Source of the DNA: Siphonodentalium dalli
Taxonomy: Eukaryota > Mollusca > Scaphopoda > Gadilida > Siphonodentaliidae
Assembly (NCBI GenBank): GCA_032622095.1
Contig: CP136066.1
Span: 7,401,784-7,465,783 of the forward strand
Reading direction: 5' to 3'
Length of the DNA stretch: 64,000 nt
Shown: positions 1 to 12,286 of the stretch, piece after piece
How positions within the stretch are numbered: position 1 is the first letter of the stretch
Layout of the letters: the number at the start of each line of letters is the position of its first letter
Notes under the pieces: model-generated
The model's input: the letters and a program-made list of their open reading frames with translations, nothing else
Told to the model about the DNA's origin: nothing
The model's database searches: none
Position numbers and translations under genes: made by a program

Positions 1-266
1 CACATAAGTAGAACACCGCCGGAATATCTACCCCTCTGCATAGGTAGACGTTGCGAGGCGTCACAGACAACGTGATAATCATATTGCTTACTGATACATT
101 GCGCATAATCTGCATTGTGTTCATGTAGCCAGTGTTCACTGACACCTACCACATCGATATGATTAAATTCAAGAAATCTTGTTAGGTAAGCTGAAGAGCT
201 CATTAGGCCTGTGGCATTCCATGTTAGGAAGCTCCGTTTTAATTGGCTACAGTTATTGGACGTCAT
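1..266 (-). CDS. LINE-A ORF2, N-terminal end of the APE-like endonuclease (cut by window edge)
   Basis: This is the beginning of the second reading frame of a non-LTR retrotransposon, read on the minus strand from the ATG at 266 to the window edge (88 codons, no stop). The translation contains SFLTWNATGL near residue 12 and VGVSEHW near residue 40. These match the first two conserved blocks of APE-type (EEP-fold) LINE endonucleases: the N-containing strand and the block with the catalytic Glu. The enzyme nicks target DNA to prime reverse transcription. The frame lies about 212 nt downstream of ORF1 on the same strand, the usual bicistronic LINE order. The same two blocks occur, decayed, in LINE-B at 45.4-45.8 kb, so the two copies belong to related families. 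The reverse transcriptase would lie beyond the window. Confidence 0.85.
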   Translation of the reverse strand, partial: MTSNNCSQLKRSFLTWNATGLMSSSAYLTRFLEFNHIDVVGVSEHWLHEHNADYAQCISKQYDYHVVCDASQRLPMQRGRYSGGVLLM

Positions 267-478
267 GATAATATATGTGGTGCTCAAATACGGTGGTACA
301 TATTGTGATATATAATTTAGAGATACATGAATACACAATGTCGATAGTAGGCACAGCAATAAACCTATTATAGTAAAATACGACTTATTGTGTAGGTTAG
401 AATGACAGGGTGGTGACATGATATTACTTCGTGTTAATACAATTAATAGTGCTCACTATAGGCAAGCAATCAATCAAA

Positions 479-2200
479 CTAATCATAATAACGGCGTTCT
501 TCTTCACGCTTTGTTGTATGCTCGTTGTAAGGTATCCATTTCCGACAATAAATCCGATTTGCCCAAAAATACCTGCTTGTAACTTGGTCAACTTGAGATT
601 CACAGACATTGATTCTAGCCGAGTTATTTGACATTAACAGAATTTTGGTGAATGAAATGTCATTTTGCGTCAGAACGTCCTTCAAGTCATAGACTGTCAC
701 TTCATCAACAAAGTTGCTAACAAAAACTTTAGCTGTTTTCAGTGGTTCATCAAGTCTCTGTCTAAAAACACGATCCTTGTTAATTGTTCTGGAATACGTT
801 TCGTTCGTTTCACGGGTTTCGCTACTGTGGTCGGAATTATCGACAGGGATGCTGTTTATAGAGGCGTCTGCTGATTGGTTGTTAATGTGGACACTTGTGG
901 ATTTCTGGTTATCCTCCTTATACATATACGAATTTGGTTGAGGTCTCTGTTGAATAGAAGTGCAAAGCACCTTAACACTATTAATCAGCTCTGTTTGGGA
1001 ATTCATTGACCCAGTATGTGATTTCGACACACTTTCAATCATGGTCTGTAGTTTACTGCACGTCTCGTTAGTGTGGCGTCGGAATTCTTGCTGCATTCTG
1101 TCTGTATTCTGTTTCATTGTTTCCAACACGTTTTTGTCAATGTTAATATTTTGAGTGTTATTTGAACATTTTCCAGTCTGTTTTGAAATTACATCTTTCA
1201 GTGTGGCGATTTGAGCGTCTTGTTTCCTCTCGGCTTTTATATAGCTTTCAACCTTCTCAAGGACCGTAGACATATTATCTTCGACTGTTTTAATATTCGA
1301 TCTGATCCTAGCTATTCCGTCGAGTTTGTCGCTTTCTACTCGTGAGATTGATTGCGAATTTATTACACTGGCATTTGTTAGTTCTAAGAATTTATTCTCT
1401 AGTATTTTTATTCTGTCACTTAATGGTTTCATGAATTTATCCGGGTTTAGACGCTCCTCCATTTTTGTGAGTCTGCTTTCAATATTAACAATGAAACCAT
1501 TTATCTTTGGAAGCTGTTCATTGATATAATTCATTGCAGGCAGATACTCCGTTTTGATTGCAGCTATGTCCTTCTGTATCTGTATTATAGCATTAGGAAC
1601 GTTAATTTTATGCTTGGAATCATCAAGTTTGGAGTCTACGATTTGTGATTCTGGGAGACGTGGAACAACGGTTGTAGATTTTCTTCGAACAGTTTTGCTG
1701 ATTAGCTCTGCAATAACATCAGGATTTTCATCAACTAAGAACAGCAACAAGTTATAAATATCACAAGCTAGACGATCTTTAACAGGTGCGCAATTTCTGT
1801 TAGAAATGCGAGATTTAATGTCTAGTGATTTGTCGAATTGGTATTTCTCAGATTTCAAGACTTGTAGAAATATGTAGTCACGTATATCTTTTAGTGAACT
1901 TTCATTTTGAACTGCAAAGAGTATTGATTCGATAACGCGATCTTTAATGGTTGTATTGACGTGTTGCAGGACAATCGTAAGATGCTGTTCGCATGAATCT
2001 GAACTTTCTTTTGATGGGCTCTCAAGATATTTGATGATATACGAATGTAGATCAATGAAGTCAGTGCTCATATTGTTCAGTCGGGAATAATTAAGTTGCT
2101 GAATAGGCCGATCGTCACTTGTGTGTGACACGTCACCGGTCGCTACACCGGTCGCATTTGAAATGTCGGTGATATGGTAGTCACTGTTATAACTCTCCAT
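479..2200 (-). CDS. LINE-A ORF1 protein (coiled coil plus RRM-like C-terminus), intact
   Basis: This is an uninterrupted 573-residue frame from the ATG at 2200 (MESYNSDYH); the frame is open a few codons further upstream but without an ATG. It is the RNA-binding ORF1 protein of the LINE whose ORF2 begins at 266. Residues ~40-165 are helix-rich. Residues ~210-400 are a long charged, heptad-like region compatible with coiled-coil trimerisation. Residues ~490-570 (starting KVFVSNF, then RYFWANRIYCRKW) fit the RRM-like C-terminal domain with the W-x-V-x-x-R-x-W type ending common in such ORF1 proteins. A Ser/Asn/Thr-rich linker lies between. The domain reading is by inspection, not by profile search. 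No frameshift or internal stop is present, unlike LINE-B and LINE-C, so this copy may be recent. Confidence 0.8.
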   Translation of the reverse strand: MESYNSDYHITDISNATGVATGDVSHTSDDRPIQQLNYSRLNNMSTDFIDLHSYIIKYLESPSKESSDSCEQHLTIVLQHVNTTIKDRVIESILFAVQNESSLKDIRDYIFLQVLKSEKYQFDKSLDIKSRISNRNCAPVKDRLACDIYNLLLFLVDENPDVIAELISKTVRRKSTTVVPRLPESQIVDSKLDDSKHKINVPNAIIQIQKDIAAIKTEYLPAMNYINEQLPKINGFIVNIESRLTKMEERLNPDKFMKPLSDRIKILENKFLELTNASVINSQSISRVESDKLDGIARIRSNIKTVEDNMSTVLEKVESYIKAERKQDAQIATLKDVISKQTGKCSNNTQNINIDKNVLETMKQNTDRMQQEFRRHTNETCSKLQTMIESVSKSHTGSMNSQTELINSVKVLCTSIQQRPQPNSYMYKEDNQKSTSVHINNQSADASINSIPVDNSDHSSETRETNETYSRTINKDRVFRQRLDEPLKTAKVFVSNFVDEVTVYDLKDVLTQNDISFTKILLMSNNSARINVCESQVDQVTSRYFWANRIYCRKWIPYNEHTTKREEERRYYD

Positions 2201-2230
2201 TGTCTCTCTATAGCGATAACTCAATTAACG

Positions 2231-2702
2231 AGAATGAATTGTTTATCACACCTTTCTATATACGATCATGTCACAGAAGTATAGTGGTCATTTTGGTATG
2301 CAAATTAGTAAACACTACTTTGCATATTCAACAATATATACAATTGTGCAAAGTCAATATATTGAATTGTAAGATTCTCCAAACCTTGTATGTTGATAAT
2401 CCGTAATTTCCAATAACAGTTACATCCGTATTGTAATACTGTAGAATAACACATAATTTTATCCGAAGCTCTGGTTGAGTCGCCAATTTTCGGGATATAA
2501 CCAGGAAACTCCATATGCATTAAGTGTCATCGCCAGTTATTTAACATTGCGAAGCATACGAAACTACACAACACCATATAGAATATCCGTAGTCATAACG
2601 AAAGGAAATCAGCATGAGATTTAGGTTTAGTAACATCGAAAACTATGATAAAATGGAAATGAACGAGAGCAATTCGATAAGTGGTACTCGCAATCCGCCA
2701 TC
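2231..2702. other. Unassigned AT-rich DNA between LINE-A and the 69-bp satellite
   Basis: There is no convincing reading frame, hairpin or tandem repeat. It may include the untranslated 5' leader of LINE-A. The sequence changes abruptly into the satellite at about 2703. Confidence 0.5.
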
Positions 2703-5700
2703 TTGAATTCATTCCTCTACTGTGTGACCGTGATACGAGCACCCCGCCCTGCTCATATAATATGGGTATCACAAGACAGGGGTGCCTCTACTGTGGGACC
2801 GGGATACGAACATCCCCCTGCTCATATAATATGGGTATCATACGACAGGGGTGACTCTACTGTGGGACCGGGATACGAGCATCCCCCTGCTCATATAATA
2901 TGGGTGTCACAAGACAGTGTGCCTCTACTGTGCGACCGTGATACGAGCACCCCGCCCTTCTCATATAATATGGGTATCACAAGACAGGGGTGCCTCTACC
3001 GTGGGACCGGGATACGAATATCTCCCTGCTCATATAATATGGGTATCACAAGACAGGGGTGCCTCTACTGTAGGACCGGGATACGAACACCCCTGCTCAT
3101 ATAATATGGGTATCACAAGACAGGGGTGCCTCTACTGTGGGACCGGGATACGAGCATCCCCCCGTTCATATAATATGGGTATCACAAGACATGGGTGCCT
3201 CTACTGTGGGACCGGGATACGAGCATCCCCTTGCTCATATAATATGGATATCACAAGACAGGGGTGCCTCTACTGTGTGGCCGGGATACGAGCACCCCCC
3301 TGCTAATGTAGAATGGGTACCACAAGACGGGGGTGCCTCTACTGTGGAACCGGGATACGAGCACATCCCTGCTCATATAATATGGGTATCATAAGACAGG
3401 GGTGCCTCTACTGTGGGGCCGGGATACGAGCATCCCTCTGCTCATATTATATGAGTATCACAAGACAAGGGTGCCTCTATTGTGGGACCGGGATACGAGA
3501 ATCCCCTGCTCATATAATATGGGTATCATAAGACAGAGGTGCCTCTACTGTGGGACCGGGATACGAGCATCCCCCTGCTCATATAATATGGATATTACAA
3601 GACAGGGGTGCCTCTACTGTGTGACTGTGATACGAGCACCCCGCCCTGCTCATATAATATGGGTATCACAAGACAGGGGTGCCTCTACTGTGGAACCGGG
3701 ATACGAACATCCCCCCTGCTCATATAATATGGGTATCATACGACAGGGGTGACTCTACTGTGGGACCGGGATACGAGCATCCCCCTGCTCATATAATATG
3801 GGAATCACAAGACAGTGTGCCTCTACTGTGCGAATGTGATACGAGCACCCCGCCCTTCTCATATAATATGGGTATCACAAGACAGGGGTGCCTCTACCGT
3901 GGGACCGGGATACGAACATCTCCCTGCTCATATAATATGGGTATCACAAGACAGGGGTGCCTCTAATGTGGGACTGTGATACGAACATCCCCTGCTCATA
4001 TAATATGGGTATCACAAGACAGGGTGCCTCTACTGTGGGACCGGGATACGAGCATCCCCCCGTTCATATAATATGGGTAGCACAAGACAGGGGTGTCTCT
4101 ACTGTGTGACCGTGATACGAGCACCCCGCCCTGCTCATATAATATGGGTATCACAAGACAGGGGTGCCTCTACTGTGGGACCGGGATACGAACATCCCCC
4201 TGCTCATATAATATGGGTATCATACGACAGGGGTGCCTCTACTGTGGGACCGGGATACGAGCATCCGCCTGCTCATATAATATGGGTATCACAAGACAGG
4301 GGTGCCTCTACTGTGGGACCGGGATACGAACATCCCCTTGCTCATATAATATGGGTATCATACGACAGGGGTGCCTCTACTGTGGGACCGGGATACGAGC
4401 TTCACCCGGCTCATATAATATGGGTATCACAAGACAGTGGTGCCTTTACTGTGTGACCGTGATACTAGCACCCCCGCCCCCTGCTCATACAATATGGGTA
4501 TCACAAGACATGGATGCCTCTACTGTGGGACCGGGATACGAGCATCCCCTTGCTCATATAATATGGGTATCACAAGACAAGGGTGCCTCTACTGTGTGGC
4601 CGGGATACGAGCATCCCCCTGCTAATGTAGTATGGGTACCACAAGACAGGGGTGCCTCTACTTTGGAACCGGGATACGAGCACCCCCCCCTGCTCATATA
4701 ATATGGGTATCACAAGACAGGTGTGCCTCTACTGTGTGACCGTGATACGAGCACCCCCTGCTAATATAATATGGGTATGACAAGACAGGGATGCCTCTAC
4801 TGTGGGGCCGGGATACGAGCATCCCTCTGCTCATATAATATGAGTATCACAAGACAGGGGTGCCTCTAATGTGGGACCGGGATACGAGCATCCCCCTGCT
4901 CATATACTATGGGTACCACAAGACAGGGGTGCCTCTACTGTGGGACCGGGATACGAGCACCCCGCCCTTCTCATATAATATGGGTATCACAAGACAGGGG
5001 TGCCTCTACCGTGGGACCGGGATACGAACATCTCCCTGCTCATATAATATGGGTATCACAAGACAGGGGTGCCTCTAATGTGGGACCGGGATACGAGCAT
5101 CCCCCTGCTCATATACTATGGGTATCACAAGACAGTGTGCCTCTACTATGTGACCGTGATACGAGCACTCCGCCCTTCTCATATAATATGGGTATCACAA
5201 GACAGGGGTGCCTCTACCGTGGGACCGGGATACGAACATCTCCCTGCTCATATAATATGGGTATCACAAGACAGGGGTGCCTCTAATGTGGGACCGAGAT
5301 ACGAACATCCCCTGCTCATATAATATGGGTATCACAAGACAGGGGTGCCTCTACTGTGGGACCGGGATACGAGCATCCCCCCGTTCATATAATATGGGTA
5401 GCACAAGACAGGGGTGTCTCTACTGAGTGACCGCGATACGAGCACCCCGCCCTGCTCATATAATATGGGTATCACAAGACAGGGGTGCCTCTTCTGTGGG
5501 ACCGGGATACGAACATCCCCCTGCTCATATAATATGGGTATCATACGACTGGGGTGCCTCTACTGTGGGACCGGGATACGAGCATCCGCCTGCTCATATA
5601 ATATGGGTATCACAAGACAGGGGTGCCTCTACTGTGGGACCGGGATACGAACATCCCCTTGCTCATATAATATGGGTATCATACGACAGGGGTGCCTCTA

Positions 5701-8092
5701 CTGTGGGACCGGGATACGAGCATCCGCCTGCTCATATAATATGGGTATCACAAGACAGGGGTGCCTCTACTGTGGGACCGGGATACGAACATCCCCTTGC
5801 TCATATAATATGGGTATCATACGACAGGGGTGCCTCTACTGTGGGACCGGGATACGAGCATCCCCCATGCTCATATAATATGGGTATCACAAGACAGTGG
5901 TGCCTTTACTGTGTGACCGTGATGCTAGCACCCCGCCCTGCTCATACAATATGGGTATCACAAGACATGGATGCCTCTACTGTGGGACCGGGATACGAGC
6001 ATCCCCTTGCTCATATAATATGGGTATCACAAGACAGTGGTGCCTCTACTGTGTGGCCGGGATACGAGCATCCCCCTGCTAATGTAGTATGGGTACCACA
6101 AGACAGGGGTGCCTCTACCGTGGGACCGGGATACGAACATCTCCCTGCTCATATAATATGGGTATCACAAGACAGGGGTGCCTCTAATGTGGGACCGGGA
6201 TACGAGCATCCCCCTGCTCATATACTATGGGTATCACAAGACAGTGTGCCTCTACTATGTGACCGTGATACGAGCACTCCGCCCTTCTCATATAATATGG
6301 GTATCACAAGACAGGGGTGCCTCTACCGTGGGACCGGGATACGAACATCTCCCTGCTCATATAATATGGGTATCACAAGACAGGGGTGCCTCTAATGTGG
6401 GACCGAGATACGAACATCCCCTGCTCATATAATATGGGTATCACAAGACAGGGGTGCCTCTACTGTGGGACCGGGATACGAGCATCCCCCCGTTCATATA
6501 ATATGGGTAGCACAAGACAGGGGTGTCTCTACTGAGTGACCGCGATACGAGCACCCCGCCCTGCTCATATAATATGGGTATCACAAGACAGGGGTGCCTC
6601 TTCTGTGAAACCGGGATACGAACATCCCCCTGCTCATATAATATGGGTATCATACGACAGGGGTGCCTCTACTGTGGGACCGGGATACGAGCATCCGCCT
6701 GCTCATATAATATGGGTATCACAAGACAGGGGTGCCTCTACTGTGGGACCGGGATACGAACATCCCCTTGCTCATATAATATGGGTATCATACGACAGGG
6801 GTGCCTCTACTGTGGGACCGGGATACGAGCATCCCCCTGCTCATATAATATGGGTATCACAAGACAGTGGTGCCTTTACTGTGTGACCGTGATACTAGCA
6901 CCCCGCCCTGCTCATACAATATGGGTATCACAAGACATGGATGCCTCTACTGTGGGACCGGGATACGAGCATCCCCTTGCTCATATAATATGGGTATCAC
7001 AAGACAGGGGTGCCTCTACTGTGTGGCCGGGATACGAGCATCCCCCTGCTAATGTAGTATGGGTACCACAAGACAGGGGTGCCTCTACTGTGGAACCGGG
7101 ATACGAGCACCCCCCCTGCTCATTTAATATGGGTATCACAAGACAGGGTTGCCTCTACTGTGTGACCGTGATACGAGCACCCCCTGCTAATATAATATGG
7201 GTATGACAAGACAGGGATGCCTCTACTGTGGGGCCGGGATACGAGCATCCCTCTGCTCATATAATATGAGTATCACAAGACAGGGGTGCCTCTAATGTGG
7301 GACCGGGATACGAGCATCCCCCTGCTCATATACTATGGGTATCACAAGACAGGGGTGCCTCTACTGTGGGACCGGGATACGAGCATCCCCCTGCTCATAT
7401 AATATGGGTATCACAAGACAGGGGTGCCTCTACTGTGGGACCGGGATACGAACATCCCCCTGCTCATATACTATGGGTATAACAAGACAGGGGTGCCTCT
7501 ATACTGTCGGACCGGGATACGGGCATCCCCCTGCTCATATATTATGTGTACCACAAGGCAGGGGTACCTCTACTGTGGGACCGTGATACGAGCATCCACT
7601 GCTCATTTACTATGGATATCACAAGACAGGGTGCCTCTACTGTGGGGCCGGGATACAAGCATCCCCTGCTCATATAATGTGGGTATCACAAGAGAGTGGT
7701 GCATCTACTGTGTGACCGGGATTCGAGCACCCCCCTGCTAATATACCATGGGTATCACAAGACAGGGGTGCCTCTACTGTGGAACCGGGATACGAGCATC
7801 CCCCAGCTCATATATTATGAGTATCACCAGACAGTGGTGCCTCGACTGTGGGACCGGGATACGAGCATCCCCTGCTTATATAATATGGGTATAACAAGAC
7901 AGGGGTGCCTCTACTGTGGGACCGGGATAAGTGCACCCCCTGCTCATATAATATGGGTATCACAAAACAGGGGTGCCTCTACTGTGGGACCGGAATATGA
8001 GCACCCCCGGCTCATATAATATGGGTATCACAAGGCAGTGGTGCCTCTACTGTGGGACCGGGATACGAGCATCCCCCTGCTCATATATAGTT
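2703..8092. repeat. 69-bp satellite array (about 78 copies) with higher-order structure
   Basis: The unit is 69 bp, with recurring blocks CTCATATAATATGGGTATCA, CAAGACAGGGGTGCC and GGACCGGGATACGA. Variants are ordered, not random: a segment around 2721-2960 recurs 898 bp later, and the segment around 5069-5545 recurs almost unchanged 1,109 bp later (6178-6653), so multi-unit blocks were duplicated. Because 69 is a multiple of three and the unit lacks stops in several frames, long frames appear on both strands (the longest 322 codons at 5427-6395, repeating a 23-residue motif HIIWVSQDRGASTV...). They begin and end inside the array and are open in all three plus frames, so I treat them as by-products. 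Units decay toward the right end (7500-8092). Confidence 0.95.
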
Positions 8093-8195
8093 GGTCACGT
8101 GTTGTTTATAACAAAGGTTTTAGTACTTAACATCGATGTTAATGCATGCAAAATTACCTGTTATCAATAAAATAATTGTTGTTGTTGTAACTGGG
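8093..8195 (+). mobile_element. Possible 3' tail of a non-LTR element, (TTG)n end
   Basis: Directly after the last satellite unit comes a short unique stretch ending in an AATAAA signal at 8166 and a run of TTG triplets to about 8189. A poly(A) signal followed by a short simple repeat is the usual 3' end of several LINE families, and LINE-C in this window ends the same way (AATAAA then a TTATC repeat). No coding remnant is visible, so this is a guess from the terminus alone. Confidence 0.35.
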
Positions 8196-9430
8196 GGTCT
8201 GAAAGCCTGAACACATCTGTAATCGATTAAACGGCATCTCTGGACAACACTTTCAGTGCAAGATTCATATTGGTCCCATTCAGATCAATTCGAAATGTTT
8301 GTAATGTCATTATCAAAAATATGTATTTTTTTCGACCAAAAACGTGTTTAGGTGAGGGGTAGCTAAAATCCAATGTCTCGCAAACCGTTCAAATTTTTAG
8401 TCAACTTCTTTCTTCATATGCTTTTTAGATAACTACTACACCATATGAACTAAATATTTCAATATTTTTGCAATATACGTTTGAATGATAATGTTCGAAA
8501 AATATAATTTTTTGGAAAAAGAGCGATTTTTCAACAAAAATAAATGTTTCGGCTCCAAATGGCACGAAAATCCAAATTAACCAACAATTCTTGCATATCA
8601 GGTACAAATATGGTATGCTGTAGTCATTTTAACACCAACAATGTGGGCAAATAATTTAGGACATAGCCGCAGGGCTCACTTTACCAAAATCGTTAATTTC
8701 TGGGAAAAGTCACTGGTGGGTATCGTTCATTGTCAATTTGAGAATAGCCACCACCAATTCCGTTATTTTTCACTATCATTTTCGTAAAGATTATATATTT
8801 CTCCATTAAAAAAAATAGTTTTAACTTGTTCTACGGTGGGTAGGGGTATCTCGAAAACTAGAGCTCTTTTTCGATTTGGCCGCTGCACTAAACCCTTGGT
8901 TTACGTAAACCTGAAATTTTAAAAGACGAGAATATGGACCAATTCGAACCAATAATCCCGGCTTACTCGGTTCGAAGCTGGGTAAACTGCATGATCACCG
9001 TGGTCTGGGCCTGGTCTAGATTATAATTTACTTGAAAACTGGTTCAGATCTGAGACCAGAATTCGGCCGATGGCGTTTTAGATCAATTCCCAACATATCC
9101 TCGTGAAAATATTTTCATATATATTTTCACATAGGTTTATTTTGAACTTATTTGATAATGAAATAAGCCCATATTGGACTTTTATTACACGCTTGTTCCT
9201 AGAAATACAGTGTTATTGCTGCTCCATATTTACAAATCCGTATGGAACGTACGTTCCATACGCATCTCGTTGACGTAAAATGACGTACATGACGTTCGCC
9301 TCAACCGTGAAACTGGAACTATTTAAATAAAAGAATCATCACACATACCAAACACGCCCTGTATGAGCATAAATAAAACTTTAATCCTGTATTTTTAATG
9401 CACGGATTCTAGGACGCGAAGCGTGTAATA
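8196..9430. other. Non-coding AT-rich DNA, nothing recognised
   Basis: Many stops in all frames, runs of A and T, no tandem unit and no long inverted repeat. I see no gene here. Confidence 0.5.
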
Positions 9431-9580
9431 AACACAGAACGACACGATGTGTAAATGTGTTTGTCGATACGGCACTCGTGCTGTCGCTGAAGGATAGAAC
9501 TCGACGCGCAAGCGCCTCTCGTTCTATCCTTCCGCGACAGCACGAGTGCCGTATCGACAAACCCATTTACGTTCTGTGTA
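9431..9580. mobile_element. Fold-back (hairpin) MITE
   Basis: The left arm 9451-9500 and right arm 9521-9570 are inverted copies with 48 of 50 positions matching, separated by a 20-base loop. The pairing resumes outside the arms (AACACAGAAC at 9431 against GTTCTGTGTA at 9571) after a 10-base bulge on the left. A short, non-coding, almost fully self-complementary unit is typical of fold-back MITEs. No clear target-site duplication was found. Confidence 0.7.
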
Positions 9581-10162
9581 TATACTCGTTATTCCGTTTA
9601 ATGGCGCGGACCACAATAAGAACACAGCTTGTTCTCCCGAAAATCAGCACGATGGTGGGTTTATAATTGGATTATTCTGTATGTTAATAACCTGCATAAG
9701 GTCGTCTCCTTTTGAGTCAATAACTGACGAATTGAAAATGAGAGTGTTTTTGTCCCATTATCGACTTACTATAAGTTAATCATGGGCGGGAAAATAACAC
9801 GAACAAACCAACTCATGACTTATCAGATGTACGCTTTTTAACGTGTACAAAATAGCGCAAAACTACCGAAACGTAAATTGTCGTATGTATCTCTTAGAAG
9901 CTATACAGTGAAATCGCGTTTTGTTATTTTATTGTAGCGGTATTTGTTATTTCACTGTAGCTTGCTAAATGACGCCATGACGCCATTTCTTGAAGGCGCT
10001 TTACTGACTATCAGCTGATTGGTGTCTGAATGTGGGTCAACTAGGTGTTGTTTTCCGTGTATTTTTTAATTTGTTGTGCTATTAAAAGTGAAAATGCTGC
10101 ATAATGTAAGCATTAGTAACGCGCATATAATAAAAAGAACACCTACATTTGTTTTGCTTAAA
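9581..10162. other. Non-coding DNA, nothing recognised
   Basis: No supported gene. There is a local cluster of related short motifs (TTTGTTATTT and CACTGTAG variants around 9905-9962) but no clear array. Confidence 0.4.
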
Positions 10163-10277
10163 TACCTGAAACATCTCATTCGTGTCTGTAAAGAAATATT
10201 GAATTTTCACTCGCGGTTTGTAGCTGCTCGTGAAAATTCGATATTTCTTTCCAGACACTCGTGACATGTTTCGGTTT
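10163..10277. repeat. Inverted repeat / hairpin element
   Basis: Left arm 10163-10210 pairs with right arm 10230-10277 with only a few mismatches and a ~20-base loop. The core AAGAAATATTGAATTTTCAC faces its complement. It resembles the other fold-back elements in this window in size and layout but not in sequence. Confidence 0.65.
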
Positions 10278-10772
10278 TCAAATAAAAAGAGTGTTATATA
10301 TATTATCATTATAACAGGCTGCAATTCCTTTTTGAAAGCTATTGATTATAAGATAGTTCCACTCGGCTGGGGATATAAACATATTAAGTGGATGTGACAC
10401 GGAGAGAGGCATAAGGTGTTGTCAATCAATTATATGTAGCGCCCTCAGCATGAGAAAGCAGTGCTCATAACTGCTATATCAGTGTTTTGTTCCACGCATT
10501 TCAACAAAGCCGAACCGAACAAGTCAATAAAACAAACCACATGCATCCATTCGAGTCACACAAAACTTCGGTTGCGACGAATGAATCCCTTTGTCATATG
10601 CAATATCTACCTGCCGAGTTTCTTATTTAATACCGGTCAGTCCGCTATAGAAATTAACGAGCGAACCACGAGAGGGCGTCGAATGGGTTTATCAGTAGAC
10701 AACTTAATAGGAGGACGATACTGGTGCATTTTAACCCTTTCAGAATGGGAGCCACGCTGGTGCAGCATTGAA
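10278..10772. other. Non-coding DNA, nothing recognised
   Basis: A 124-codon frame (10461-10835) crosses this stretch but runs into the adjacent hairpin element and has no recognisable domain, so I do not call it a gene. Confidence 0.4.
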
Positions 10773-10936
10773 AACCCTGTGCCAGTGCATTATCTTATAT
10801 ATGCGAGTCTGCCACAGGGAGCCTCGTATACATAAGAAAATGCACTGGTTTAAAAGATCAAGGTAAATATTGTTAGATCAATGCCCTATGGGCGACTCGC
10901 CTATATCAGATAATGCATTGATACAGTGTTATTTTT
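10773..10936. mobile_element. Hairpin-ended MITE, short diverged copy
   Basis: This is a diverged copy of the family best preserved at 13881-14266. An imperfect palindrome at about 10780-10848 (GTGCCAGTGCATTATCTTAT facing its complement) is followed by a ~25-base spacer (GGTAAATATTGTTAGAT) and a second half-degraded palindrome to about 10930. The same spacer and arrangement occur at 43270-43412, so these two form a short subfamily. Confidence 0.65.
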
Positions 10937-11073
10937 CTTAACATTTCAAGAAGCTCCAGTCATCAAAGAGTTAAAACATTCTAAAGTAACGCTGTTTGAG
11001 TCGGTCATGGACTAGGGTAGCGGCTCCATATTCATTGAAATTTGTTTTGCAGCCGATTCCCACAACTTATGAA

Positions 11074-11174
11074 TAGTCATCTACATAATATATAGTCATC
11101 TACATAATATATAGTCATCTACATAATATATAGTCATCTACATAATATATAGTCATCTACATAATATATAGTCA
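11074..11174. repeat. 19-bp tandem repeat (about 5 copies)
   Basis: TAGTCATCTACATAATATA is repeated five times without a mismatch, followed by a partial unit. Perfect identity suggests recent expansion. Confidence 0.95.
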
Positions 11175-11364
11175 AGTAGCCCAGATGATTAAATGTAATT
11201 TTCGCGAAACATCGCGGGTGGATTGCGGCGACCACACTTATTACATTGAGATGGTAATTAGGAATCAACTCAGTTTGGTCGTCAATTCTGAAAATAGTGG
11301 TTTTTCTATGACTTGAACGGGTTATAAATGAGATAAATTATCTACCTGTTTTAGTGACGTGAGA

Positions 11365-11465
11365 GTAACCAATCATTGGGTTATGGTAACACAACTTTGT
11401 AACCAACGTTGGGTTAAATTAACCAAACGTGTGGTTTAAAGTAACTACACATGGGGTTAAAGAAA
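11365..11465. repeat. Degenerate ~22-bp palindromic repeat, about 4 copies
   Basis: Four successive blocks follow the pattern TAACCA...GTTGGGTTA. Each has its first half complementary to its second, for example TAACCAACGTTGGGTTA. No function is evident. Confidence 0.5.
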
Positions 11466-12286
11466 ACGTATGTCAATATATAATTATATTTCATCTCAAT
11501 GTATGAGTTTTTACCATATAATCTGAGATTTTGGTAATTAATTAAGTTCCCCAAAAAATAAGTCTCATCAATGGATTCAGTTTGGACCTTAACGTCTGAA
11601 TAGAGGAGTAATATTACATTAAACTAGACTTCGAATCTATTATGTAATATGAACGTCAGACACGGGGTGTAACATACATGTACAATGACTTTATGTATAA
11701 TGACCAACCTAAAAAAACACAATCAATACTACAACTATATTATTTCGAGATAAAAGATGCCTTCACCGCTTATTTATTTGAGTTTAATACCAATACAGAG
11801 ATGAAAATATGACAAAGAGAGCCCACAGCCAGTACATCTTTATCAAGGGGCGCAATTGAAAGCAGTGATTATTAAGTAAACTAATTTAATCCAACAATCT
11901 AACTCAACAATTGAACCAACTTCTGGAATTTGACAACACTATTAACCCCTCTTTGGATAACCTAAAAAGTTTGACTAAACTTTATTTTGGGTGAATCCTT
12001 CTTGTAATTACAGCCTTTTCTGGCCACTTTGCAAGATACGTCTATGTTATTTACGTTCAGATGGTGATGCTAAAACAACATGTTTGGGATATATCACCGT
12101 ACTATACTTCTCTCTAGTTGGTTGTTTTTATGTGTAACCATGTATGCTAAGTGGATGTCCAACCAGGTAGCAGAACTGCCAAGTTAAAAGACACAAGACA
12201 CAATATTGTCAGAGATGAAAGTGAAAGTGGCCTTTTAGAAAGTCAACTAAGGAGAACAGAAAAACGGCTTCGAAATACAAAAACAT
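11466..12286. other. Non-coding DNA, nothing recognised
   Basis: AT-rich, with stops in all frames and no repeat structure that I can define. Confidence 0.4.

Larger units (their letters stand above)
1..2230 (-). mobile_element. LINE-A, 5' part of a non-LTR retrotransposon
   Basis: ORF1 and the start of ORF2 lie in the order and spacing of a bicistronic LINE, reading leftward out of the window. The 5' boundary is not marked by any repeat I can see. About 20-30 bases of leader precede the ORF1 ATG before sequence of unknown origin begins. The APE endonuclease and the ORF1 type point to the L2/CR1/Jockey assemblage; the exact clade needs the reverse transcriptase. Confidence 0.75.

Noticed and set aside
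2703-8092. Long frames (up to 322 codons) and CRISPR-like regularity in the 69-bp array
   Set aside because: All three plus frames are open because the unit is a multiple of three, the frames end with the array, and there are no distinct spacers; it is a satellite.
8940-9060. tRNA-like GGTTCGAA word and a clover-leaf attempt
   Set aside because: The acceptor, D and anticodon stems do not pair; I found no tRNA gene in the window.
10461-10835. 124-codon frame
   Set aside because: It runs into a hairpin-ended MITE, shows no domain and has no splice or promoter support.
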